Below, piece by piece: positions 33,801-45,835 of a stretch of DNA of 64,000 nt (the stretch's first letter is position 1; the number at the start of each line of letters is the position of its first letter). The stretch covers positions 52,932 through 116,931 of the forward strand of contig JADDOH010010935.1 in the NCBI GenBank assembly GCA_016648135.1, in the 5' to 3' direction. A program made the translations under genes and the position numbers. Source of the DNA: Agrypnia vestita (Eukaryota > Arthropoda > Insecta > Trichoptera > Phryganeidae). The notes below the pieces were generated by a model. That model worked only from the letters and a program-made list of their open reading frames with translations, was not told where the DNA came from and did not search any database.

Positions 33801-35139
33801 CGATACCAGATAACTTAAATATTAATAAGGTATAAGAAGCAAAAAAGCATAATTCTCAATCTAATAATGTCCATCACTAACGTAACCAAGACGCTACGCT
33901 TTTGTAGATATCGCTGTTCTCACAGCCTTAGCTGGCGACTGGAATATAACTATATATAATACAACTACGTAATTTTTGATGGGATATAGCTTGTTTAAAT
34001 ATAAAAGATTAAATTCACTAATGTCTAAGGAAAACTTTTAAACACATTACCCGCCGAGACGACAACACAAATCTTACATTTTCACACACGGCTTCAAAAC
34101 TTTTGACAATGAATTTAGGCATAAATTAATAAAATACTGTGGACTAAATCTGTTATAATATGATGTATAGATTCATACACTGGATACCACCTTTATGATG
34201 TAGTTACACGGGTCAATGACTATCTCGATAAGCTTACGTCACAAAATGATTGGATCTTTGAATTCACATAATTTACATCCAAGTAGAATATTGCATTTAA
34301 AATTACGAGACATATCAAAATGGCTCACGTTCATATTACATTTCATATATGGCGAACGTATATAAGTGTGTTCTTGGTGAGCCTAGACGATTGACGATCA
34401 ATGATTTCAATACGATTTTATTTACGACATACTAAATATTATTTGATTGTGATTATTTATATAACACCTAGTGATAATAATTTTATTTGATTTTTTAATA
34501 AAATTCAAATTTTAATGTATAAAATACGCATAAATAATTGATTTTGTAATTTTGGGTGAAATGTTGACTGTAAAATAATGTATTTGGGTCATTTTTAGAT
34601 GTTGTTAAACTATCCCTGTCCATTTTCGTGATGTAGTGATATTTAAAAATGTTATTTTTATTTTTTTAATAATATACGTTTGATGTGATACCTTCTCATA
34701 ATAATTCCATCTCAAAAATTTAAGAAACTATAAATAAATGAGGTTTTAATTGTATTTAATAAATAATAAAAAATACATTTATGCTGTGACAGAGTTGTTT
34801 AATATTGTTGGAATTTTGCACCAAACAAGACAATAAAAAATTGAAAGACTCATTTTCTACGTATTTTTTTGATAGATGGAGATGTGTCCTGAGCAGAGAT
34901 TTTGACAGATAAAACAGAAAAGAAATCGTCTCTTTTCCTGAATTTTAATAAATTATTGATATTTATTTCTATATTATGTCCTTGTCACTTGCACACTATA
35001 ACTCCAACGTTTCACAACTCATAATAAAATTAAAATTAATTTTTGATATTGTGCAAAACTTGTATTAAAATATGAATGAAAAAAAAATTGCGAATATTTT
35101 TTAAAACACAACGAAGCGAAACTTTCTCCGCTTTCAATT
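33801..35139. other. AT-rich stretch without recognised gene
   Basis: No domain, element terminus or splice-supported frame was recognised. Confidence 0.5.
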
Positions 35140-35420
35140 TACTAATTCGATACGGTGACGCGCCACATAACATATCTAGCCGAAGAACCAATAATGTGTG
35201 TCTGTAAAATTTCCATCTTGCGCAGCGCCGCGAATGCAACGTCGCTGTACCGCTGGGCCGGTGTGCCTGGCGTCGGGGCGCCTCGATGCTCATTCGGTAA
35301 TAAACCGACGCCGGCAGTGGACGCGTCGTACGAATGCAAGGCGAGCCGGCTCACGCTCGCGAAATAAACTTCGACAAGCATTTCATTAAAACATCTACCG
35401 CAACGCAATGGAGTATCACT
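35140..35420. promoter_or_regulatory. CpG-rich block, possible promoter or exon
   Basis: This is one of the few CpG-dense stretches (GCGCAGCGCCGCGAATG, GTCGGGGCGCCTCG). Both strands stay open for 60-88 codons; the minus frame (35142-35408) reads like ordinary protein (AQRYSDVAFAALRKMEILQT) but matches nothing I know. A canonical donor AAG/GTAAGT at 35731-35737 lies downstream on the plus strand. Promoter, 5' exon and coding exon are all possible. Confidence 0.3.
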
Positions 35421-36631
35421 AGTAAAGGCTAATCTGTGCTTAAATCAATTTTTCAAAGGAACAAAATATTTCTGAAAAAGTTTTATTTCAATATATAATA
35501 ATCCAACATTTATAGAGTGATTTTACTCAATATTAAAATTGAGTTTAAGCGGAATTAAATGCTATATATATTAAATAACTCATAAAAGTTTATTTTGTTT
35601 AATTAACACAAATCTGAAACTATTTCAAGAGTGAAAATTGTGAGATTCTTCAATTCGTTTAGTGTCAAATTGTTCATGTGATAATGAGGTGGCTTCTTGT
35701 GGGGGTCCCTCAAGAGTTTTTCAAGTAATAAGGTAAGTGTTTTCAGAATTTATTTACTGTGATTTTACAAATTACCTTAAGTCAGTCTCTGTACGTGTAG
35801 AGAAGAAACTTTGACGTTAAAAGGTCTTTGAATTTGTAATTTAAAACTCCGAAATAAGCTTTTAGTAACGCTTAAAAGTTTAATCTTCCCGGATAAATGG
35901 ACAAAAGATAATCCGTTTACCTCTACATTTCTTAACCCCTAAAAGTCAATTACCATTACCAAAAAGTTTTAAACATGGAATTTTAAAGCCTTACGACTAA
36001 AAACACGGAAAATATGTTTTATTTTCTTTTAAAAATATCATACAATAAATATATATTTGTAAATACAAAGTTATTAACTGAAGAGTATTTATCGGCCAGT
36101 GCTCAAAACAAGACAAACAGGGCGAAAAAGCTAAGTATAATATTTTCAATGACGTATGATGTTACGTGACCTCAAAAAAGGTATCTTATGTATTTTGATC
36201 TTTTGATCAAAATAATAATAATTATTATTTCATTAAAATTAGTAATAAATTAAAAATAATGTTTTTTCTCTTTAAAATTGTGTTAAAATGTGAATTTCTA
36301 GTAGTTTTTCAGATAACAGGAGACAGAGTTATATTTTTGAAGCACTTATTTACTTTTTTTTTGAACAATTTATATTTATTTTTTGATGGTTGTATTCAAA
36401 GCGACTGTGTTGTGTACCTACTTTTTTATAAATTAAGTAATTAAGAAGTTTCTCATGTTTTCGCGATCATTTAAAATCGTCTTGATGCCATCAGGTATGT
36501 CCCTGAAGATTCGCTTTCAGCGGATATCGATATACAACATATTCTTAAAGAGCTCTGACCAAAAATCTATTTTCAACTATTGATTTGAGTATAAATAAAA
36601 TGGCGGAAAAATAAAAAAAATCATCAAGGCG
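35421..36631. other. AT-rich stretch without recognised gene
   Basis: Apart from the donor-like site near 35731 there is no recognisable feature. The frame at 36259-36444 is low-complexity. Confidence 0.45.
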
Positions 36632-36720
36632 GACGCAAATTAACTATCCATTACTTATTCTAGCAAAAGAAAATTGATTTTTTTGCTGTAATAGGTAATG
36701 GATAGTTAGTTTGCATTCGT
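36632..36720. repeat. Hairpin, about 36-bp arms
   Basis: GACGCAAATTAACTATCCAT pairs with ATGGATAGTTAGTTTGCATTC and AATAGGTAAT..., with a loop around AAAATTGATTTTTT. A few mismatches and bulges are present. The hammerhead-like core starts two bases later. Confidence 0.8.
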
Positions 36721-36721
36721 A

Positions 36722-36770
36722 CTGATAAAGATACAGTGGTATCGAAACCGGTAAACTTAGAGTTACCGGT
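36722..36770 (+). ncRNA. Hammerhead-ribozyme-like structure, best copy
   Basis: CTGATAA (36722-36728), A, stem II GATAC-AGTG-GTATC, GAAA (36744-36747), then a 7-bp stem III CCGGTAA-loop-TTACCGG and UU where the cleavage triplet is expected. This gives two of three hammerhead helices with perfect pairing. The third U/G position of the core (CUGAUAA for CUGAUGA) is altered, which would be expected to weaken catalysis. Stem I is not obvious. A tail ATTAAAATAAAGTTG follows, as in other Penelope-like tails here. Confidence 0.5.
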
Positions 36771-36799
36771 TGTGTGATTAAAATAAAGTTGTTTAAGTA

Positions 36800-37734
36800 A
36801 TTTAAGTTAATAAATAAATTATTGTTTCTGAACACATACTCAATATAGCGGTCGTATAATAAATTTGGTTTTGTTGAAGATTAAATGCGGAACAAGTTAG
36901 GTAATTTTTGTTAAATATAATTTTTTCTTGAGATAATAATGTGAATCATACCTGAAATTCAATTATAATATTTGAGCATGTAGGAATATACTAACATTCT
37001 TAGCGTTATTTTTATAACATAAAATATGATTTAAGTACCCTGTCAAAAACTGTGGACTTTTTGTGTTTAAATTTCTGTTTAACATTAATTAGCTTTTTTT
37101 ATGCCCTGATGGTATATAAATCAAAACACTTACAAATAACCTACATTATTTTTTTAAATGTGTTAATGTTTTTTCATTTCAAAACTCAAAATATTCTCAT
37201 ATTCTACTTAATTTTGTATATTTGTAAAAAATATACAAAATTAAATTTAAAACGAAATCAATATATCATTAATATGTTTGTGTTAGCATGTAAAAAACTC
37301 ATCTGGTAGCGTTAATGACGGAAATCATTACAGAGACAAAAGAAATAACAAACAAAATAAATTCACATAAAATCCGCACCACTCATTAATATTTCATTAT
37401 TTGCTTTTAACAGCTCATTTTTTGCACCTCCTGGTAGCGTTAATGATGGACAAAGAGAATCATGTATTTTGATTTTTATTAAAAATATTTCATCTCAGTA
37501 CAGGCAACCTTGGTGAGAAATGATAAGACAGCTTGTTCGGTGTTGCGGTAGGGCGGTCACATAGTATTATTTATTTATTTATTTGTTAGCACATTTTATA
37601 GATGACAACATTTTCTAGTGTTTACAAAAATATATGAAGATATATTATTGCTGCTGAGGGTCTTGGCAGCAAAGTAAACACTAAATTTGATGCCCTGCCT
37701 GCTACATTAGTATTTTACTGTATTATTTTTTTAT
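36800..37734. other. AT-rich stretch; LINE-type tail at 37566
   Basis: Repeated ATTT at 37566-37586 followed by GTTAGCACATTTTATAG looks like another minus-strand LINE 3' end. The frame at 37052-37309 has no recognisable domain. Confidence 0.4.
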
Positions 37735-38045
37735 TTATTTTTTCGGTCATCCAACAGGGAGACATAATCACTTGGTAAAACAAAATACAAAAAAAAATAC
37801 TTAAATGTTACCCACAATTAAAGAATAAAACCAAATAGGACATAACCATAGATAAGTCAATTTAACAATGACAGATAGAACAACTTTACAGTTTCATTTA
37901 ACCGATTATCTCAATTCAACTTTAACATAGACACAAAAGGGCTCGTGATGTATATAATATACTTAATCAGGGAGGGGGACGAGTTTTTAGTATCTGCCTC
38001 ACCATATGACGATACTCACACTCGTATAGCAGATAGTGCTCTTCC
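37735..38045 (-). repeat. Retroelement-like 3' repeat, opposed copy at 53305-53592
   Basis: On the minus strand it contains GAGTATCGTCATATGGTGAG, ACTCGTCCCCCTCC, GGTTATGTCCTATTTG and a final AATAAAATA tail region. The second copy lies in plus orientation. The A-rich end suggests a retroelement 3' UTR, but no coding part is seen. Confidence 0.7.
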
Positions 38046-39309
38046 AATATAGTGTATGTGCAAGAATATTTATGTAAAACAGTTATTATTAAAATAAATC
38101 TTAGGGCCAATTGAAAATAATAGTGTTAATTCAATTGTATAGACTAACAAAAAAATGTAAATTGGATAGTGAATAAAATAAAATATGCACAGGTAGTTGT
38201 AAAAATTAAAATTTCATATAGCTACGAGTATTTTTCAAATTTTTTTTATATCTTTTAAAAGGTAAGGTAAGTAAAATCGGGGGTTTGATCCGCACCTCAA
38301 AAGACATCAAGTAAATCGTGTATCTATTTTTAAATTATCAATATGCCTTTTCGACTACTGGGAAGCACGCCCACGGAATAAGATATGATGAGATTGATTT
38401 GATAGCTAGGTTTGACATGTGCACACAACGAAACCTCACCTGAAACTATTTATTTTGTTTTAACTGCCGTCGGGAACTTACCCAACCAACATCAACGGTA
38501 AATGACATTTGAGGTTTGAGTCACAACAAGCGTGAAGGCATAAATTTTCGACGCACGGTGTACACGAGACCTACGAAAGCTTATTTATTAATTAAGAATC
38601 TTATCTGTATGTCAAAGATTGTCTCAAAGATTTGGAAAACAATTTTAGACCCGCAAAGTCCTCAACGATATCAAAAATATTTTTTTACAGACGTAATATT
38701 AATTTCAATCTACTATCATTTTTTATTTAATAATATGTTAGTGACGGAGCGATCTTTTACCAAAATTAAAAATTCCGTAGTGCGTACACGAAAGGATTTT
38801 GAAAATAAAACTTGGTGGTTTAGTTTGAAATGCATGTTTTAATATAATTAATAGGAATGTTCACTGTTTTCACCACTAATTTGTTGAAAATACCAACATG
38901 CTTCAGGATCTTTGGTCCCTCAAGATGTATACTAAAAACTTAAAATAAAAAATTAATGTATACAAAAACAAAATAAAAATAAATATATGGGAAACGAATA
39001 AAAAAGTAGTAATACTCATATGAATATAAATTTAAAATATATTACATATTATAAAAACCAGGTCCTTTTTACAAATAGTTATCTTTTGAAATTATTTTCA
39101 TATTAGTTTCAGTTTCAGTTTCAGTGCCGATAAATTGGCGTTTATTAGCTTAGTAACTTTTATAACAGCTTGCATCAAAACATAATTAATGTTAAGAATA
39201 TTTACAGAGTTTATGAATAAGATAGCAACAAATACAATATACAATTATATAGTATTTACTTATCTGTTGATTTTTGATATTTTCTACAATTATTATTTTT
39301 AATTTTTAG
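38046..39309. other. AT-rich stretch without recognised gene
   Basis: The 108-codon frame at 38516-38842 has a segment (TERSFTKIKNSVVRTRKDF) faintly like the C-terminus of hAT transposases, too short to call. Nothing else was recognised. Confidence 0.4.
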
Positions 39310-39380
39310 TATACGATGTATCCTGATGAAGGGACAGTTGAACCCGAAACGTTTTCGACGTATAAGTGGTGAAAACAAAA
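39310..39380 (+). ncRNA. Hammerhead-like core in a Penelope-like tail
   Basis: CTGATGA (39323-39329), A, GGG...CCC stem around ACAGTTGAA, GAAAC (39346-39350). TATAC upstream can pair with GTATA downstream (39359 onward) as a short stem I. The tail ATAAGTGGTGAAAAC follows. The cleavage triplet is not clear. Confidence 0.45.
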
Positions 39381-39824
39381 AATATTCTCATCAATTATAT
39401 TCATTATACAGCCACAAAGTTATTTTGCTCATATTGAACATGTTTTTTCTTATTTTATTATTATTAAATAAAAAAATTCATTTATTTGTGTATAAAATCA
39501 ATAATGTCCATTGATGGTTGTATGGGAAAAATCCGAAATTATCTAACAAAATTTTTTACATAGTTAAAAATACGCATTTGAGCATTTGATAAATATTTGA
39601 TATACTAGAGCGCATAGCATCGCCAGACATCAGCTTTAGATGGTCTATGACCGCGAAATGTATGAAACATAATGCTCGGGTGGAAATTTAAGTAGGAATT
39701 AAAATAATCCAAGTTTATATTTAATTTTAAGAATTGCAAAGGTTAAATTCCTAAAGATCACTTTTTAATTAAATATGTTTTCAATATAGAAAAACAAAAC
39801 GTATTAATTTTTAAAACGCATCTT

Positions 39825-40465
39825 TTTTTACTCCCTTTATATTAACTCGTGGCGTCTGCTTGCTTGCTTGCCGGCTTGCCGTCGAAAAAACTTTGAGTCG
39901 ATTTTTGACCCTTTTCCCGTGATCCAATCGAGCTGAATCTTTGCAAGCAGACTCGTGGCGACGATCAAGAAGATCTATCAAATTATCGTTAAAAAATAAT
40001 AATACGTAGTATAATTTTGTATTTTTCAAATTTTTAATAGTTTTTTCAAATCGGAATCATTACAAAAGTTTGATTAATAGCAACAGTGGCCCGAAAACGT
40101 CGCGGAATATTTTCTAAATTTGAATTACTCCGTCGGTATACATAATAGGTACTTCACTAGGAATTTCGAAAATCTAAATTGACTGACAAATGTTTTTAGA
40201 ATTTAATCTTCAAAGCATGAAGTTACCGAAGCCGCCGAAAAACTTTGGATCGATTTTTAACCCTTTTCCCGTGATCCAATCGAGCTGAAACTTTGCAAGC
40301 AGACTCGTGGCGACGATCAAGAAGATCTATATAATTTTGGATTTTTCAAACTTTTAATGGTTTTTTCATACAAGTTGTATGGAGATTCCGACGCATATGG
40401 TAGACACGAAACCAGAAAATAAAAAAGGGAGTATTGTAAAGACTTGGTTTTTATGGGTTACCTTT
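39825..40465 (-). repeat. TACTCCC-family dispersed element, copy 4
   Basis: The minus-strand copy runs from CATAAAAACCAAGTC near 40445 to GACGCCACGAGTTAATATAA near 39840, with TACTCCCTTT at one end and AAAGGGAGTA at the other. Part of the interior (ATCGAGCTGAA...GATCTAT) is present twice, so it contains an internal duplication or a second copy. Confidence 0.75.
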
Positions 40466-41258
40466 TTAAACAGTTTTTTAACAAACGAGTGAATGAAGCT
40501 TACGTTGACTTACCTGTAGTATTAATTATTCACTGGACTCGTACGGGAGGTGATGGACACACCATTAATTGGTATTTTTTGTTTTTTTATATCAGTTTTT
40601 CCCAATCATTTCCACGGAGCGGCTGAAGCCGGCCGCTGGGCCTAGCAACAAGAAAAGGTCACAGCCGATGCTTTCTGCTAGTATTGAATAACATTATTAA
40701 GTATTTTTTATTCATAAGATTTATAAGACTATAATTGTGACTAGTCTTTTCAGACCAAAACAGGCTACATAGTAGACGAAATAATATTCTATTTTTACAT
40801 TTATCTGTGCGAAATTTACTTAAAAATATTAATTTAACATACTTAAATAACATAAAGAAAATACGCGGAGGTGGTTTTGACGTGAATATAATTATTTTGT
40901 GTTAGGAAAATGTATTTGAATGAAATTACGTAATAAATGACACAAAGTTTTGCTTGTAAATATTTTTTTATTAAGCTCCATAAAATTATTATCTTTATGT
41001 ATCTAACAAAATTCTTTATTATTTTCCTATGCTCAAAATAATATTTACAAAAGAAATTGCGTATTTCCCCGAGGATTCATAAATTTGATGCGTTAACATT
41101 ACGTACATTCTATACAAAATAATCTTTTATTATTTTGTGGCAGTAAAAAAATTAAGCTACTTGAACTAAACAGTGTACAAGAAGCAGTGAATGTGGACTA
41201 CAATAATGCTTGGCATTACTCTCCTCCTCTCTTTTACTGTCTTAATTAGTACTGTAGG
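40466..41258. other. AT-rich stretch without recognised gene
   Basis: No recognisable domain, exon or element end. Confidence 0.45.
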
Positions 41259-41495
41259 TACTATGAATCGATTAATACAGTATATACTGGCTTCGTGATG
41301 TATTATGAATTGATTAATACAGTATATACTGGCTTAGTGATGTATTATGAATTGATTAATACAGTATATACTGGCTTAGTTATGTATAATGAATTCATTA
41401 ATACAGTATATATTGGCTTAGTAATGTATTATGAATTGATTAATACAATGTATACTGGCTTAGTGATGTATTATGAATTGATTAAAATAGTATAT
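41259..41495 (+). repeat. 42-bp tandem repeat, about 5.5 copies
   Basis: Units of TATGAATTGATTAATACAGT plus ATATACTGGCTTAGTGATGT repeat every 42 bp. Because 42 is a multiple of three, a frame of 14-residue repeats (MYYELINTVYTGLV) stays open for 82 codons. There is no other sign of a gene, and it is best read as a minisatellite. Confidence 0.9.
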
Positions 41496-41744
41496 GCTGT
41501 GTACACTGTTGGGTTGGTTGAAAGATTGGCCATCACGTTGTAGTATGCTTATTAATCCAATGCGATATTATTAATCAGGATTAATAAAATAATGTCTACT
41601 TCAAATATAGCAAATTGATTTCGTGGTAACATAATTATAATTATAATTATTATTCATGTCAAGTAGGTACTTTATATTATCATTTTCCATATATAACTTT
41701 TTATTATTTTGATCTATACTTCGATTTTCAAATATTATTTTTGT

Positions 41745-41830
41745 TATCCTGTCGAAGAAGCCATTGGCTTGGAAACATGTTGAATTTTTTTTTAATAAAT
41801 AAGTGGTTTTAACAAAGTTAATTTATATCA
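41745..41830 (+). repeat. Penelope-like tail with degenerate hammerhead-like core
   Basis: CCTGTCGAAG, a perfect stem AAGCC-ATT-GGCTT and GGAAAC are followed by AATAAATAAGTGGTTTTAAC. The core has two substitutions relative to CTGATGA...CGAAA. Confidence 0.4.
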
Positions 41831-42299
41831 ATAATAAAATAATGATTTGGAAACACTTACTAGCAAAGAATATGGAATTTTAATCTACTGACGACGTTGT
41901 GGTGAAACCATATCATCGCACTGATTCTGAATAAAAACATTGATCCAGCAAATTCATGAATTCTTTATCAACATATTTCAAATAGTTTTTGCTATCCAGC
42001 GCTTATGTTTCGAGTACAGAAAAAAATCTTTGTTTTCACATTTATATAAAAGAAAACGTTAATGAAAAATAATTTACAAGGTATCTATGGTTAAAAAAAA
42101 ATACAGTAAAAATCTATCTACCGAACAAACATTTGACTACCACGGGGCTTCTAACTCTTTCTATTTGGGGAACAGAACTTTTTTCTCCATAGCAACCATT
42201 TAAGATGACGGAAAATTTAAGACTTATACAATGTAGTCTTGTCTAAATGATAATATATCGAAGCTAACTAAAATGTCGATGTACCGCCCCATTTAAAGG
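41831..42299. other. No feature recognised
   Basis: AT-rich sequence with no identifiable element or frame. Confidence 0.4.
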
Positions 42300-42500
42300 A
42301 ACATTGAAGTCCTTATGCTGTGTATGGAGTCGAAAGTTGAACACTGAGGGGGAAAGAAAGAAACATGCTTGACCGCTTAGAGTCATGTTGGCTATACCTG
42401 CGCATATATGACTAAGAGACAAACGAATGCTTCTAGAATTCTGGGTACTAAGAAAAGACTTTCCTTGACTTTGGAAAATATTTATTTATTTCCATAATTA
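42300..42500 (+). pseudogene. Possible LINE C-terminal remnant
   Basis: Frame pieces read LDRLESCWLYLRIYD and KRMLLEFWVLRKDF, resembling the interval between the SETW-type thumb motif and the GH-x-M motif of RTE-like ORFs. Stops interrupt every frame. Confidence 0.35.
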
Positions 42501-42954
42501 GGGCACATTACTAAATCCTACGTCTTACGACGCGTCTTATGAACACATGATTTTTAATTTTTATTTATTTATATTTCTTTAGATAGTTAATAATATATAT
42601 TTTTAATTCTATCATTAACTAATATTAACCACATTTAATATAATAATTATATTTTTTATTCTGTGATGTGACATCTGCATTCCGTCTTGAAAATGATAAT
42701 ATTTCTCTATTTTTTTTACATTCTCCTCCTCGCTACTCGTTGAACGCGTGGTAAACAAGGCCCAGGATCGCGAATAATGTTCTAAAGCAGCTCGCGCTGT
42801 AGAAGCAGAATAAAAATATGATTTTCATTGCCTATCAACTTTAAATATTTATTATCACTATCTTTTTTTCGATAGATAAATTTTTCCTACAATCTTTTCT
42901 TATTGATTCATCTTATTTTTAGGTTTAATCATGTTTATCATGTTTTCTCATATC

Positions 42955-43205
42955 ATATATGTGGGGTATAAAAGCAAAGCCAGCCATATCCAAAAAAATA
43001 AAAAATGTTTTGAGTGCAGTCACTGAGGATTACTAATTTAAAATACACCGAATTCTAGATTTTGTGTATCTGTCCCTTCCAAAATCATGTTTTCTATAAA
43101 TGTATAGACTATATTTCCTATAAAATCTTGAATCAGTAGGTTCATTATAAATGATTATTCCTCGATGACTGCATAAAATTTTATGGATATTTTACACCCC
43201 ATATA
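42955..43205 (+). repeat. Penelope-like repeat block, copy 2
   Basis: GGGGTATAAAAGCAAAGCC, ATCCAAAAAAATAAAAAATG, CACTGAGGATTACTAATTT and TTTTGTGTATCTGTCCC align with 22925-23150 and 62960-63120. The hammerhead-like end is missing here. Confidence 0.6.
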
Positions 43206-43254
43206 TCATGATTAAAATATTAAAACATTATTCTCGAAAATTGCAATCATCAAA

Positions 43255-43480
43255 CATAATAATTTCGTTGTCTGTCTGTCCGTACCTGTAACGTCTGTAA
43301 TTTCGATCAAGTTCACGGCTAAAAAAACAAAATTACACGACTGGAAGTAGGGCGCGAACCTCGGACGAGCAAATGCCGGCGAAACACCGCAGCGACAGCT
43401 CCCAACGCCTCTCCGTGGACCGTCAAAAATATACTATGTGTACTAGGGCTAAGCAAGGACGCGAAAAATTTCATGTTTTA
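43255..43480 (+). repeat. Composite tRNA-like element, partial copy
   Basis: TTGTCTGTCTGTCCGTACC, TCACGGCTAAAAAAACAAAA, GGGCGCGAACCTCGGACGAG and GCTAAGCAAGGACGCGAAA follow the leader, antisense tRNA-like module and linker of 17205-17490. The sense tRNA-Glu-like module is absent. Confidence 0.65.
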
Positions 43481-43559
43481 TTAATTTTCATGGTTGTAAG
43501 ACTGTTTTAAGGTTCATACAGTGTGAAAATGTGTTTTCAAAAAATTATCTTTAATTAAG

Positions 43560-43745
43560 GATAAATTATAAAAATCTCACAGAGACGAAGCTATTTATAT
43601 ATGAGAAAAGTAGATGGAAGTCTCTTATACGATGGCTCAGAGCTTATAACCTGTATGAGCTGGCTCAAATGACCACTTTATACAATGCAACGTTCACCAA
43701 TGCCATCGTAAGAACATCCACACATTATCAAATTTTTTAAAGATC
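43560..43745 (+). repeat. Dispersed repeat, second copy at 63720-63925
   Basis: TCTCACAGAGACGAAGCT, GAAGTCTCTTATACGATGGC, GTATGAGCTGGCTCAAATGA and GCAACGTTCACCAATGCCA align with TCTCACAGAGACGAAACT and onward in the second copy. In both places it lies downstream of a Penelope-like block (42955, 62960). Confidence 0.65.
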
Positions 43746-43975
43746 TATGTATGTTTCGAATCAAAAACATTTCATATATTGTACTGGTCTCAGCTAAAGA
43801 AATCTGTTTTTTCTCATTATCAAGTTGGTATACATAGATTTCGCAACTGGTATGTATACTTCTATATTTTATTTATCAAAGTGGAGTTTTTTTAGCAGTT
43901 TTATTAACGTATATATAATATTCTTTCGAATTATTACATATCTACTAGAATTTTAGTGTAAATATGTATCTTCAG

Positions 43976-44084
43976 AGATCACCTATTAGAAGGCTCCATA
44001 GGTTAGGAAACGAGTATGGCTACCTATCGAATGTTTTTTCGGAAACACTAGCCGCCTACAAGAAGGCTCTTCTGGACGAATTCG
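43976..44084 (+). CDS. Candidate exon of an unidentified host gene (exon A)
   Basis: The 109-bp block follows an acceptor (TATCTTCAG) and precedes a donor (TTCG/GTAATT). It is less AT-rich than its surroundings and encodes 36 codons starting RSPIRRLHRLGNEYGYLSNV and ending KKALLDEF, leaving one base. That phase fits the candidate exon at 47022. I do not recognise the protein. It is neither obviously a transposon product nor low-complexity. Confidence 0.4.
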
Positions 44085-44924
44085 GTAATTATCGATGTCG
44101 TGTCTATCTTTCGTTTTCGCTTTTTGAATTTATATTTCATTTTATTTTGTTGTAATTTTATCGCTTCTTCAGTTCCAGATTTGATTTGTTTGACTTGATT
44201 ACAATTTTTTCATTTTGCTGTAATTTTGTTTGTCTTTTGAATTTCAGACTTGATTTGCTGATTATTATTTTATTTGGTTTAAGTTTTATCGCTTTTTGAG
44301 TTTTATATTTGATTTCTGATGATTTTTATATCATTTGCTTAATGTTTTGTTAATCATATCTCTTTTCATATATCTTTATATATCACTTTTTACATTTTTA
44401 AGCATTTTAATGGTACGTTGTTCGTGTATGTATTAAAAAAATATGCCTGAAAATCAATATTTTCAATTTTTAACTATTTTAAATGTTTTAACGAATATAA
44501 AATGCCTTTTCATATTATTCGTGCATTCAAAATAATAATATGGAATGGAAAAATAATAAAAGGAAATGGTAAATTGATATGCCGACAGATGATTATTATA
44601 TGTACGTCACTGGACAGCTACGGTGGCGGCTTGTTGTAGATAATGAGTACGATTCACAATAATACGAGCAAATGCTGGCGCATCAGAGAAAATATAAGGC
44701 AAATTGAGCAAATTATGTATAACTAGCTCTAACTATGTTATCTTATTTTTCGCAGATTTTCTTTTCAGACAACGTTGGAATTCTGTTTTGCATTCGTATT
44801 TATTAAATATTTTTTTCAATTTAATAAGATTATGAATTGCTCCTGAGTACTCTCAAAATAATATTATATTATATAATTGAAGTACAAAAATAATAAAAAA
44901 ATAACAATAACTCTAATTACTCCT
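44085..44924. other. T-rich stretch, probable intron
   Basis: Highly T-rich sequence without coding frames, consistent with intron between the candidate exons at 43976 and 47022. Confidence 0.35.
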
Positions 44925-45385
44925 TTTCTTTTAACTCGTAGCGTCTTTTTGTCTGCTGAAAAAACTTTGGATCGAATTTTAACCCTTTTCCCGTGACCCA
45001 ATCGAGCTGAAACATTGCAGGCAGACTCGTGGCGACGATAAAAATGATCCAAGAAATTTTTGTTTAAAATTTTTAAATTATAGTATAATTTTGGATTTTT
45101 CGAAATTTTAACGGTTTTTTCAAATTTGAAACCATACAAATGAGAAAGGAGTCCGACGCTCGAAGAAGGCGCGAAACCTGATTCGACTAGTCTGACTCGA
45201 GCCATGGGTCCGAATAGACGGTTTCGCCTACGCCGTGCCCCCCTGTAAGTTTTAAGGATTATAATATATATGAAAAAGATTTTCCACATGAACTTAAAGC
45301 AAGAGAAATATGTTGATAGAATATCAAATTGGAAATAATACAAATGAGAAAGGGAGGATAATAAAAATTTGATTTTTATGGGTTA
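44925..45385 (-). repeat. TACTCCC-family dispersed element, copy 5
   Basis: Ends CTAACCCATAAAAATC (near 45385) and TTAAAAGAAAAGGAGTAAT (near 44925), with the TTTCAGCTCGATTGGGTCAC interior. It contains a GC-richer segment at 45160-45245 not present in the other copies. Confidence 0.7.
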
Positions 45386-45544
45386 GTTTTTTAACAGTTT
45401 TGATATCTTTTCACCAAAACAAAATTGAAATAGTAGGCTATTAAATGCTTAAATTAGATACTATTAACATGATTTTATAATAAAGGCATTAATAATTTAC
45501 AAAAATAGACAAAATAAAAATTAATGAACATTAAATTTTACAAG

Positions 45545-45835
45545 CATTAAATCGGCTATCGATTGCTAGCTGTTAGACCCTGCGGGCGGCTGCATTGGCC
45601 GCTATACAGCCATTACAGCCGCTATGACTTGGCTTATTGGCAGCCGCTATGACTCGACTATTGGCTATTGACTCTAGACGTAGCCGTGCGGCCAATTATG
45701 TCTAGGATTGGCTCTCGCGCGTCGCCTGCTGCTCGCCCAGCGGGCGGCTGTGGTAGCCACTTCGTGGCCATAAGTGTCCGCTTCGCGATAGCGACTGCTG
45801 CGCGGCCATTGGCATCTGTAATCGGCTCTCAAAAA
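45545..45835. other. GC-rich block with short reiterated motifs
   Basis: Motifs such as GCCGCTATGACT, GGCCGCTAT, GCGGGCGGCTG and TTGGC recur irregularly over about 290 bp in an otherwise AT-rich intron-like setting. All frames on both strands are interrupted or short, and no element ends were seen. Confidence 0.55.

Noticed and set aside
38516..38842. Frame ending with TERSFTKIKNSVV, faintly like a hAT transposase C-terminus
   Set aside because: Only a dozen residues match the general pattern, with no catalytic region, TIR or target duplication nearby.
39811..40029. ORFs within TACTCCC-family copies (also at 44864-45343)
   Set aside because: They follow the repeat, change frame between copies and show no conserved protein.
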